Assembly: GCA_023459755.1 (NCBI GenBank)
Contig: JAEWSS010000186.1
Coordinates: forward strand, 1-8,196
DNA from: Verrucomicrobiota bacterium
GTDB lineage: Bacteria > Verrucomicrobiota > Lentisphaeria > Victivallales > Victivallaceae
Direction of reading: 5' to 3'
DNA: 8,196 nt
The position numbers and the translations under genes are program-made. Of this stretch, positions 1 to 6,362 are shown piece by piece. The notes beneath the pieces were generated by a model. That model searched no databases. It worked only from the letters and a program-made list of their open reading frames with translations, and had not been told where the DNA came from. Numbering within the stretch: the first letter of the stretch is position 1; each line of letters begins with the position of its first letter.

Positions 1-237
1 GCGCAGCGCCGGCGCCAGCGCCAGCAGCAATGCTCCGCCAAGCCCCGCCGCCGCAAAACCGAGCATCGCCGCCGCGCCGCCGCCCAGCGCCACCGGGCGC
101 GACTGCTGTTTGTGCGCCTCGCTTTTCGGAACATCCATAAATCCGATTTTAAGCGCGATGCGCCGCACCAGCGGCGTAATCAACAACATCGCCAGCAGTG
201 CGCCGGAAAAAGCCAGTCCGTAAAAACTCAAATCCAT
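1..237 (-). CDS. WecA/TagO/MraY-family glycosyl-1-phosphate transferase, N-terminal part
   Basis: Partial gene cut by the window edge; 79 codons are visible from an ATG at 237. The protein begins with a hydrophobic segment (residues 3-22), followed by PLVRRIALKIGFMDVP, then a HKQQSRPVALGGG stretch (about residues 47-59) and a second hydrophobic segment. This order (membrane helix, PLVR-A---G--D-P, H-----P--GG) is the N-terminal signature of the polyprenyl-phosphate N-acetylhexosamine-1-phosphate transferases, which load UDP-sugar-phosphate onto undecaprenyl phosphate at the inner membrane to start O-antigen, teichoic acid or other envelope glycan synthesis. The catalytic Asp motifs lie outside the window, so WecA, TagO/RfbA-like and MraY cannot be separated; the tail pattern favours the WecA/TagO branch over MraY. 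No strong Shine-Dalgarno precedes the ATG (only GGAC 8 nt upstream), but no better start is seen. Divergent from the radical SAM gene. Confidence 0.8.
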   Translation of the reverse strand, partial: MDLSFYGLAFSGALLAMLLITPLVRRIALKIGFMDVPKSEAHKQQSRPVALGGGAAAMLGFAAAGLGGALLLALAPALR

Positions 238-266
238 TTGCAAACGTCCGTGTTCAAGGTTATCTT
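238..266 (+). promoter_or_regulatory. sigma70-like promoter for the radical SAM gene
   Basis: TTGCAA (238-243) and TATCTT (261-266) are spaced by 17 bp, giving a predicted start of transcription near 273 and a leader of about 38 nt. AAGGAG (295-300) and GGGGAG just after it lie in front of the ATG at 311. The -35 sits inside TTTGCAAA (237-244), a palindrome that also occurs at the promoter of the ileS operon. Confidence 0.4.
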
Positions 267-267
267 A

Positions 268-296
268 TTAATATAGCAGATTTTTCCATAAATCAA
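268..296 (-). promoter_or_regulatory. sigma70-like promoter for the WecA-family gene
   Basis: On the minus strand TTGATT (291-296) and TATTAA (268-273) are separated by 17 bp, about 31 nt before the ATG at 237. The block is much more A+T-rich than the surrounding genes. It overlaps the plus-strand promoter candidate, so the two divergent genes may compete for polymerase. By-eye match only. Confidence 0.45.
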
Positions 297-310
297 GGAG
301 TGGGGAGCCA

Positions 311-1261
311 ATGAATCACAAATATGTTTTCGGACCGATCGGTTCGCGCCGCCTCGGCATCTCGCTCGGAGTTGACCTGGTCACCGCCAAGACCTGCACC
401 CAGAACTGTCCGTACTGCGAAGCCGGATGGACCACCGAGCTGACGCTCGAACGCAGGGAATACGTCCCCTTCTCCGCCGTTACCGCCGAACTGAAAGAGG
501 TGCTGGACAAAAATCCGGAACTTGACTGCGTGACCTTTTCCGGCGCCGGAGAACCGACGCTGAACAACCGCATCGGAGACGTGGCGCAGTTCGTCAAAAC
601 CAATTACCCGCAGTACCGGCTCGTTTTGCTGACCAACGGCTCACTGCTTGGCGACGACGAAGTCATCCGCGAAGTCGAACCGATTGATCTGGTCATTCCC
701 GACCTCGACGCATCGAACGCCGCTGAATTTGAGCTGATAAACCGTCCGGCTCCCGGCTTGACTTTTGATAAATTCATCTCCGGACTGAATAAATTCTGCG
801 CCGTCCATAAAAATCCGATCTGGCTGGAAATGTTCGTCGCACCGGAAATCAACGACTCCGACGCCTCGATCGCCCGCTTCGCCGCTTTATTGAAAACACT
901 GAAAGCGGCCAAAGTCCAGCTGAATACGCTCGACCGCCCCGGCTGCGACCCGTCCATCCGGCCCGCGCCGCCAACGACACTGCGCAAATTCATCACCGCG
1001 TTCGAGCCGTTCATCCCGGTGGAAACCGTCGGATCATTCCGCTATAAAAGCCCGGTTCTGCGCGGCGCAATGCCGCCGGATGAACTATCCAGTCAGGTGA
1101 TAAATCTGGCCAGACGCCGTCAGGTGACCCGCAAAGACATCACGCTTGCGCTGAACTGCGACCCGGAGTTTCTCGACCGCGTTCTGAACGATCTGCTCAA
1201 CCGCGGCCTGATCGAATGCGAAAAAGGCGCCCGCGGCGAATTCTTCGGTTATTTCGACTGA
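311..1261 (+). CDS. Radical SAM protein (COG0731-like) with C-terminal winged-helix-like tail
   Basis: 316 aa. It opens with YVFGPIGSRRLGISLGVDL, the typical N-terminus of COG0731 radical SAM proteins (relatives of the tRNA-wyosine enzyme TYW1). The 4Fe-4S cluster motif CTQNCPYC (C29, C33, C36; CX3CX2C) follows, then SGAGEPTL (77-84), equivalent to the GGEP SAM-binding motif, and LLTNGSLL (106-113) on the next barrel strand. The core ends near residue 250. Residues about 258-316 (LSSQVINLARRR, then RKDITLALN and VLNDLLNRGLIECE) look like a winged helix-turn-helix and finish with GEFFGYFD. The enzyme should cleave S-adenosylmethionine to a 5'-deoxyadenosyl radical in the cytoplasm; its substrate is unknown, since bacteria generally lack wybutosine. 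ATG at 311 follows AAGGAG with 10 nt spacing. It stands alone on this strand, and its 3' end overlaps the GH130 gene by 13 bp. Family call is firm; function is open. Confidence 0.88.
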   Translation: MNHKYVFGPIGSRRLGISLGVDLVTAKTCTQNCPYCEAGWTTELTLERREYVPFSAVTAELKEVLDKNPELDCVTFSGAGEPTLNNRIGDVAQFVKTNYPQYRLVLLTNGSLLGDDEVIREVEPIDLVIPDLDASNAAEFELINRPAPGLTFDKFISGLNKFCAVHKNPIWLEMFVAPEINDSDASIARFAALLKTLKAAKVQLNTLDRPGCDPSIRPAPPTTLRKFITAFEPFIPVETVGSFRYKSPVLRGAMPPDELSSQVINLARRRQVTRKDITLALNCDPEFLDRVLNDLLNRGLIECEKGARGEFFGYFD

Positions 1262-2235
1262 ATCGGATGACACAACTCCAGAAGTTCATCGATTGAGGCA
1301 TACGCCAGACACTCCACCGTGTCGGCCGCACCGTAATATATTTTTACCGAACCGTCGTCTTCCGCAATCATTCCGCCCGGAAAAATCACACTGCCGCGAA
1401 ACCCGTTAAGCTCATAACTCCGCTCCGCCCGCAGCAGAGGAGACTCATAAAGCCCCACCACTTTGGCCGGATCTTCAAGTCCAAGCAGCATCAGACCGGC
1501 AAGATATTCCTTGTGCCACGGCGTTTTTTCCCAGCCTTCCAACCGCCGCTCCGGAGTAATATTCACGGCGTGAAATGTGGTAAGCCAGCCCTTTTTCGTC
1601 CGAATCGGCGGCGCCGCCGGGCCAATCTTGGAATTGGCAAACGGCACGTCCTCCACGCCAAGCACCAATTTTGAATCGCCCCAACAGCGGCAGTCCGGCG
1701 ACGATGAAGACCAAATGTCAAACCGCTCGCCGCCTCCCCTGCCATACACCGGAAATGGACGTTCCAGACGGAAAAAACGACCGCCGATACGTTCAGGAAA
1801 CAACACCATGTTGCGGTTATCCGGCACGGTCATCGACAGAATCTCAAAGCCGTCGAAATCCTCCGTGCGCGCAATTCCGCCGCGCACGCCGTGCCGGGTA
1901 TCCACCGCAAAACAGATGTAACATTCACCGTCGATCACCGTCAATCTCGGATCGTAAAACCGGACAAAATCCGGGTCGGAGGCGACAATCCGCTCCGGCA
2001 TCCGCCACGGCTCCGAAGACACCGTCCATTTGACGCCGTCGTCACTGAACGCAAGACCGAGGTTGGTGTAGGTTTTGTCCCACCCGGACGGCGAAAAACC
2101 AACGTCATTCCGGAACACCATCACATATTTTCCATTATATTTGCATACTCCGGCGTTGAACACCAGCGATGACTCATAGGGCAAATCGCCGGCGGAAAGC
2201 ACCGGATTGCACTCATAACGCAAAACTTTTTCCAT
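1249..2235 (-). CDS. Glycoside hydrolase family 130 protein (beta-mannoside phosphorylase or hydrolase type)
   Basis: 328 aa from the ATG at 2235. A five-bladed beta-propeller GH130 pattern runs along the whole protein: NPVL near the start (10-13), SSLVFNAGV (22-30), SDDGVKW (64-70), YDPRLT (94-99, the DPR block that carries the catalytic Asp in the family), NMVLFPERIGGRFFRLERP (142-160), KIGPAAPPIRTKKGWLTTFHAV (203-224, family form usually YHGV), and FPGGMIAEDDGSVKIYYGAAD (285-305). Characterised members phosphorolyse or hydrolyse beta-mannosyl linkages in mannobiose, mannosyl-glucose or mannan/N-glycan fragments; I cannot fix the subfamily or tell phosphorylase from hydrolase by eye. No signal peptide is seen, so it is likely cytoplasmic. 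The gene begins 20 nt after the ileS stop, with AGGAA 11 nt before the ATG. An upstream GTG at 2283 would overlap ileS by 28 nt and adds residues absent from the family pattern, so it was not chosen. Confidence 0.88.
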   Translation of the reverse strand: MEKVLRYECNPVLSAGDLPYESSLVFNAGVCKYNGKYVMVFRNDVGFSPSGWDKTYTNLGLAFSDDGVKWTVSSEPWRMPERIVASDPDFVRFYDPRLTVIDGECYICFAVDTRHGVRGGIARTEDFDGFEILSMTVPDNRNMVLFPERIGGRFFRLERPFPVYGRGGGERFDIWSSSSPDCRCWGDSKLVLGVEDVPFANSKIGPAAPPIRTKKGWLTTFHAVNITPERRLEGWEKTPWHKEYLAGLMLLGLEDPAKVVGLYESPLLRAERSYELNGFRGSVIFPGGMIAEDDGSVKIYYGAADTVECLAYASIDELLELCHPIQSK

Positions 2236-2255
2236 TGTCGCGCTTATTCCTGATA

Positions 2256-5200
2256 TCAGGCCTTTTCGATTTTGAACCGGCACTCGAAGCCGTTTACGTC
2301 CATCGGGTCTCCGTCGAGTCCGGCCGCCGCGATCTCCACCGCCAGCACCTCGCTCTTAAGATAGTCGGAGAACTCGGCGAACACCGCCGCACACGACGCC
2401 GGAACCTGATAATACAGACGAATGCGGTCGGACACCTCCAAGCCGGTCTCCTTGCGCAGATTCTGAATCCGGCTGACAATTTCACGCGCCAGACCTTCAC
2501 GCTCCAGCTCCGGCGTAATCGTCGTTTCCAGCGCCACCGTCACACCGGCGTCGGTAGCCACGGTCACGCCCGGCTTTTCGGTGCGCTGAACCGCCAGATC
2601 GCCGGCGGTGATCTCCACCGTGCGACCGCAGATTTCAAGTGCAAACGGTTTGCCGGAAAGGATCGCCGCAATGTCGGAGCTTGAAAGCCCGGCCAGCAGC
2701 GCCGCCGCCTGCTTCATATCCTTGCCCAGCTTCGGGCCGAGACTCTTGAAGTTGGCCTTGCAGGAAAATTCGACCAGCGCGGTTTCGTCGGAGCCGATCT
2801 CCACCCGCTTCACATTAAGCTCTTCGGAAATAATGTCGGCACATTCCGCAAGCCGGGCGCGGTCGTCGGGACTTCCGGCCACCACAATCGCGCGGGCCAG
2901 CGGCTGGCGAACCTTCAGATTGCTCTGCGTCCGCAGGAAACGCCCCAGCGACACCGACCGCATCGCCAGCTCCATCTGCGCCTCCAGATCGGCACAGCGA
3001 TATTTTTCCTCCGCCGCCGGATAGTCGCACAAATGCACCGACTCCGGCATGTCCGCGGTGCGCAGATTGCGGTAAATTTCATCGGTCACAAACGGAATGA
3101 ACGGCGCGGCCACCCTGCAGAAGTCGAGCAGCACATGATGCAGCGTGCGATAGGCTTCCAGTTTGTCGGTGTCGTTGCTGCTTTTCCAGAAGCGGCGGCG
3201 GCTCCGGCGAATGTACCAGTTGGTGAGGTCGTCAATAAATTTGCTGAACCGGTTCGCCGCCTTCTGAAGGTTGTAGTTGTCCAGCGACTCGGTGATCTCG
3301 CCGGTCATCTGCGCCAGCGAACTCAGTATCCAGCGGTCCAGCGGATTCGACGGATTTTCCGGAGCGGCGGCACCGGGAGCCGGCTCGAAATTGTCGATAC
3401 GCGCATACGTCACAAAGAAACTGTAGGCGTTCCACAGCGGGATCATCACGCCGCGAATGACCTCGCGGACACCGGCTTCGGAAAACTTAAGGTCCTCGGC
3501 TCGAACCACCTGACTGCCAAGCATAAACAGTCTCAAAGCATCGGCGCCGCAGTTGTTCACCACCTCCATCGGGTCGGGATAGTTGCGCAGCCGCTTGGAC
3601 ATTTTCTGCCCGTTTTCAGCCAGCACCAGCCCGTTGACCACCACATGTTTGAACGGCGGTTCGTCGAACAGCGCCGCCGCCAGCACCACCAAAGTATAGA
3701 ACCAGCCGCGGGTCTGATCCAGACCTTCGGCAATGAAGTCGGCCGGAAACACCGACTCGAAATGCGCCTTGTTCTCAAACGGATAATGATTCTGCGCATA
3801 CGGCATCGAACCGGACTCGAACCAGCAGTCCAACACCTCCGGAATGCGCTTCAGCGGCGACTTCCCGGTCGGCGACGGAATTTCCAGTTCGTCCACAAAA
3901 TGCTTGTGCAGATCGGTGACCTTTTTCCCGGTCAGCTGCTCCAGCTCGGCGATCGATCCGACGCACACCGCCTCGCCCTCGTCATTCCGCCAGATCGGCA
4001 GCGGCGTACCCCAATAGCGGTTGCGCGAGATCGCCCAGTCGCGGGCGTTGGCCAGCCATTTGCCGAAACGCCCCTCTTTGAGGTGCGACGGCATCCATTC
4101 AATCTTTTCATTCGCGGCAATCATCTTGTCCTTGATCGCCTCGACCTTGACAAACCAGGTGGAAACCGCGCGGTAGATCAGCGCGTGATCGTCGCGCCAG
4201 CAATGCGGATAACTGTGTTTGATTGTGGAGCGGAACACCAGTTTGCCCTCGGCCTTGAGCCGGGCGATCACCTCGTTGTCCACATCCTTGACAAAGCGCC
4301 CCTGATAGTCCGGCACCTCGGAGGTGAAACAGCAAAGCTCGTCGATCGGGCAGACTTCCGGCAAACCGTACTTTTTGCAGACCGCGTTGTCGTCCTCGCC
4401 GAATCCCGGCGCGATATGCACGATGCCGGAGCCGTCCTCGGTGCTGACGAAGTCCGCCAGCAGAACTTGAAACGCCTTCTTCGCGGCGAGGTCGGCAAAG
4501 TAACCGAACAGCGGCTCGTAGCGCACGCCTTCCAGCGCCGAACCTTTGAATTCGGCCACAATCTCCGGAGTCTCCTTGTAATAGGCGCCCATCCGCGACT
4601 TGGCCATGATATAAAAAACACCGTTGTCGCGGATTTTCACATAATCGATGTCGGCGCCGACCGCCAGCGCCAAATTGGACGGCAGTGTCCACGGGGTGGT
4701 CGTCCACGCCACCAGATAGGTGTCGGCCTCGTCGCGCACCTTGAAGCGAATGGTGATCGCGGGATCGACCACGTCCTTGTAGCCCTGATTGGCTTCAAAG
4801 TTGGACAGCGGCGTCGAACAGCGCGGGCAGTACGGCAGAATCCGGTATCCCTCGTAGATCAACCCCTTGTCCCACAGCTGGCGGAACACCCACCAGATCG
4901 ACTCCATAAACGAGCAGTCCATCGTCCGATAGCCGCCGCGGAAGTCGACGAAGCGCCCCATGCGGCCGACGATCTTCTCCCACTCCGCCGTGTAGCGCAG
5001 CACGATCGACCGGCACGACTCGTTGAAGTTGGCGATGCCGAATTTCTCAATGTCCTTCTTGTTCTTGAGATTGAGTTTTTTCTCCATCTCGTTTTCCACC
5101 GGCAGACCGTGACAGTCCCATCCGAAGGTGCGCGGCACATATTTTCCACGCATGGTCTGATACCGCGGCACCACGTCCTTGATGGTGCCGGCCAGCAGAT

Positions 5201-5372
5201 GGCCGTAGTGCGGCAGTCCGGTGGCGAACGGCGGTCCGTCGTAAAACACGAACTCCGGGTTGCCCCGGCGCTGTTCGAGCGACTTCTCAAAAATCTTATT
5301 TTCCTGCCAGAACTTCAAAACTTCCTCTTCCATCGAAGGGAAGCTGACTTGATTGGAAACTGCTTTAAACAT
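2256..5372 (-). CDS. ileS: Isoleucyl-tRNA synthetase, long eukaryote-like type (IleRS2)
   Basis: 1038 aa; charges tRNA-Ile with isoleucine in the cytoplasm. Class Ia motifs appear in order: DGPPFATGLPHYGH (45-58, the HIGH-type signature is HYGH), GWDCHGLPVE (84-93), an inserted editing domain beginning around YLVAWTTTPWTLPSN (219-233) and including DGSGIVHIAPGFGEDD (313-328), DWAISRNRYWGTPLP (445-459), and the KMSKR loop (590-594). After these come the anticodon-binding helical part with TNWYIRRSRRRFW (717-729) and a C-terminal extension (about 810-1038). No CXXC zinc-knuckle pair closes the protein, unlike the shorter bacterial type 1 enzyme. KMSKR rather than KMSKS, plus the length, mark the IleRS2 type. 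The ATG at 5372 has AGGA 7 nt upstream and gives the family N-terminus (FPSMEEEVLKFW); longer in-frame starts back to 5498 lie inside the upstream gene and add non-homologous residues. No T-box leader is seen. Confidence 0.97.
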   Translation of the reverse strand: MFKAVSNQVSFPSMEEEVLKFWQENKIFEKSLEQRRGNPEFVFYDGPPFATGLPHYGHLLAGTIKDVVPRYQTMRGKYVPRTFGWDCHGLPVENEMEKKLNLKNKKDIEKFGIANFNESCRSIVLRYTAEWEKIVGRMGRFVDFRGGYRTMDCSFMESIWWVFRQLWDKGLIYEGYRILPYCPRCSTPLSNFEANQGYKDVVDPAITIRFKVRDEADTYLVAWTTTPWTLPSNLALAVGADIDYVKIRDNGVFYIMAKSRMGAYYKETPEIVAEFKGSALEGVRYEPLFGYFADLAAKKAFQVLLADFVSTEDGSGIVHIAPGFGEDDNAVCKKYGLPEVCPIDELCCFTSEVPDYQGRFVKDVDNEVIARLKAEGKLVFRSTIKHSYPHCWRDDHALIYRAVSTWFVKVEAIKDKMIAANEKIEWMPSHLKEGRFGKWLANARDWAISRNRYWGTPLPIWRNDEGEAVCVGSIAELEQLTGKKVTDLHKHFVDELEIPSPTGKSPLKRIPEVLDCWFESGSMPYAQNHYPFENKAHFESVFPADFIAEGLDQTRGWFYTLVVLAAALFDEPPFKHVVVNGLVLAENGQKMSKRLRNYPDPMEVVNNCGADALRLFMLGSQVVRAEDLKFSEAGVREVIRGVMIPLWNAYSFFVTYARIDNFEPAPGAAAPENPSNPLDRWILSSLAQMTGEITESLDNYNLQKAANRFSKFIDDLTNWYIRRSRRRFWKSSNDTDKLEAYRTLHHVLLDFCRVAAPFIPFVTDEIYRNLRTADMPESVHLCDYPAAEEKYRCADLEAQMELAMRSVSLGRFLRTQSNLKVRQPLARAIVVAGSPDDRARLAECADIISEELNVKRVEIGSDETALVEFSCKANFKSLGPKLGKDMKQAAALLAGLSSSDIAAILSGKPFALEICGRTVEITAGDLAVQRTEKPGVTVATDAGVTVALETTITPELEREGLAREIVSRIQNLRKETGLEVSDRIRLYYQVPASCAAVFAEFSDYLKSEVLAVEIAAAGLDGDPMDVNGFECRFKIEKA

Positions 5373-5817
5373 TATCTGATCCTGTATTGACTCTTTCAAT
5401 ATTTTCATATCGCAAACGCACGCTCTTTCCGCCGCCCTCCAGCGTAAATATGCCGGTCTCGCTGCCGACTTTACGAATGGCCTCGCAGCGCAGAACATTT
5501 CCGCCCCTGGTCACAATTTCAAACAGCCCGTCTTTGGGCATGTCGGCAAAAAACTCCTGACCGAACGGCAGCACTTCCTCGTATTCCGCCGCGCCGTCAA
5601 TCGTCGCCGTCGATGATGAACTCGACGGCGTATCCTCCTTTGCAAATTTGAATTTCATATCAAACAGCGACCTGAGATCGACCCGCCACGGCGCAAACAG
5701 CAAAGACACCAATATCAATCCGGCCGCAATCGATGCCGCCAGCGTCACCGAAGGCGAAAAGTCGGCATAAGAAAGCAACGCCTTCAAGAACCCCCAGATG
5801 TTAGCATACTCAGACAT
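5365..5817 (-). CDS. Small single-pass membrane protein of unknown function, first gene of the ileS operon
   Basis: 150 aa, not recognised. Residues 1-22 are mildly polar; about 23-42 (SVTLAASIAAGLILVSLLF) form one membrane helix followed by PWRVDLRSLFDMKFKFAK, whose positive charge suggests the C-terminal part faces the cytoplasm. A low-complexity Ser run (65-69) acts as a linker to a soluble domain (about 78-145) rich in alternating hydrophobic residues: GLFEIVTRGGNVLRCEAI, then IFTLEGGGKSVRLRYENIERV. This has the look of a small beta-barrel (SH3- or Sm-like), but that is only inference. The ATG at 5817 is preceded by a G-rich ribosome-binding stretch (GGGGGGTGGGAA on the minus strand). The last codons overlap the ileS start (ATGTTTAA, 8 nt), so ileS translation is probably coupled to this gene. 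One lone Cys (C111) is present. Confidence 0.75.
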   Translation of the reverse strand: MSEYANIWGFLKALLSYADFSPSVTLAASIAAGLILVSLLFAPWRVDLRSLFDMKFKFAKEDTPSSSSSTATIDGAAEYEEVLPFGQEFFADMPKDGLFEIVTRGGNVLRCEAIRKVGSETGIFTLEGGGKSVRLRYENIERVNTGSDNV

Positions 5818-5855
5818 TTCCCACCCCCCGCAGGTTGTTAAAATCCATATTATTT

Positions 5856-5888
5856 ATAATATAGCACAAACCGACCGCTTTGCAAAGC
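5856..5888 (-). promoter_or_regulatory. Promoter of the ileS operon with palindromic elements
   Basis: On the minus strand TTGCAA (5880-5885) stands 16 bp from TATATT (5858-5863) or 18 bp from TATTAT (5856-5861). The -35 is the centre of a perfect 12-bp palindrome, GCTTTGCAAAGC (5877-5888). The -10 lies in an inverted repeat ATATTAT-TT-ATAATAT (5847-5862). The leader to the ATG at 5817 is only about 30-35 nt, too short for a T-box or other riboswitch. Match is by eye. Confidence 0.5.
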
Positions 5889-5944
5889 AAATGCATTCTT
5901 CACCCCGGTTTATAACTTTTTTCAGTTTTTTTCACCAATCCGGG

Positions 5945-5972
5945 TTGCACTCGCACATATAACTGTTATATT
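5945..5972 (+). promoter_or_regulatory. Promoter of the GntR/DUF1648 operon
   Basis: TTGCAC (5945-5950) and TATATT (5967-5972) are 16 bp apart, placing the transcription start near 5979 and a leader of about 18 nt. GAGG (5987-5990) lies 6 nt before the ATG at 5997. The -10 is embedded in the repeat array at 5957-5982, as expected for a repressor-controlled promoter. Confidence 0.55.
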
Positions 5973-5982
5973 ACTCATATAA
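5957..5982. promoter_or_regulatory. Candidate GntR (YtrA-type) operator: three half-sites
   Basis: ATATAAC (5957-5963), one T, then its exact inverse GTTATAT (5965-5971) form a perfect 15-bp dyad over the -10. After TACTC, a third copy, ATATAAC, begins at 5977 and its final C is at 5983. First and third copies are exactly 20 bp apart, close to two helical turns. Position between -35 and start codon of a GntR gene makes autorepression the simplest reading; no binding data exist here. Confidence 0.55.
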
Positions 5983-5996
5983 CGCTGAGGCCGACA

Positions 5997-6362
5997 ATGT
6001 TCATAGCAATCGACAATGAGAGTTCCGAGCCGGTTTACCGGCAGATCGTGCAGGCGGTCAAACAGCGCATGGCGGAAGGGGAGCTGGTCTGCGGCGACGA
6101 ACTTCCGCCGGTCAGAACGCTGGCCGACGCGCTGGGCGTCAACCTTCACACCGTTCGCCACGCCTACCAGACGCTGGAGGCCGAGGGCATTGCGGTGACC
6201 AGACTCGGACGCCGCGCAAAAATCGTGTTCCGCAAAAACGGGCTGACCGTCCGGCTGCGGGAAAAACTGCTCGCGGCCTGGCGCGAACTGGAAATCGAGG
6301 CGGCGCTGAACGGCATCGACAAGGCTGAACTGCTGAAACTCATCGGAGAAAACAATGCGTAA
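5997..6362 (+). CDS. GntR-family transcriptional regulator, YtrA subfamily
   Basis: 121 aa. An N-terminal winged helix-turn-helix fills residues about 12-78: PVYRQIVQAVKQRMAEGEL, then GDELPPVRTLADALGVNLHT with the recognition helix VNLHTVRHAYQTLEAEGI, and a wing around VTRLGRRAKIVF. PPVRTLA is the classic GntR block. Only about 43 residues follow, forming helices with the EIEAALNGIDKAELLKLI pattern; this short tail without a ligand-binding FCD or UTRA domain defines the YtrA subfamily, whose members usually repress their own operon encoding membrane or transport proteins. ATG at 5997 has GAGG 6 nt upstream. The end overlaps the next gene by 8 nt (ATGCGTAA), so both are made from one transcript. 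The dyad at the promoter is the likely operator. The inducing signal is not visible; cell-envelope stress is a family-based guess only. Confidence 0.92.
   Translation: MFIAIDNESSEPVYRQIVQAVKQRMAEGELVCGDELPPVRTLADALGVNLHTVRHAYQTLEAEGIAVTRLGRRAKIVFRKNGLTVRLREKLLAAWRELEIEAALNGIDKAELLKLIGENNA

Noticed and set aside
2236..2283. Earlier GTG start (2283) for the GH130 gene
   Set aside because: It overlaps ileS and adds 16 residues outside the family pattern; the ATG at 2235 has AGGAA upstream and starts close to the conserved NPVL.
3033..5390. Plus-strand open frame of 785 codons opposite ileS
   Set aside because: It is a mirror of ileS caused by GC-rich third positions; the product has no family motif, is rich in His, Arg and Gln, and the minus strand carries an unmistakable IleRS.
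5373..5498. Longer N-terminus of IleRS up to 5498
   Set aside because: The extra 42 residues come from reading the upstream gene in another frame and do not resemble IleRS; the ATG at 5372 has a good ribosome-binding site.
5818..5860. T-box leader or other riboswitch for ileS
   Set aside because: The leader is only about 30-40 nt, with no specifier loop, T-box sequence or terminator hairpin; another gene precedes ileS.
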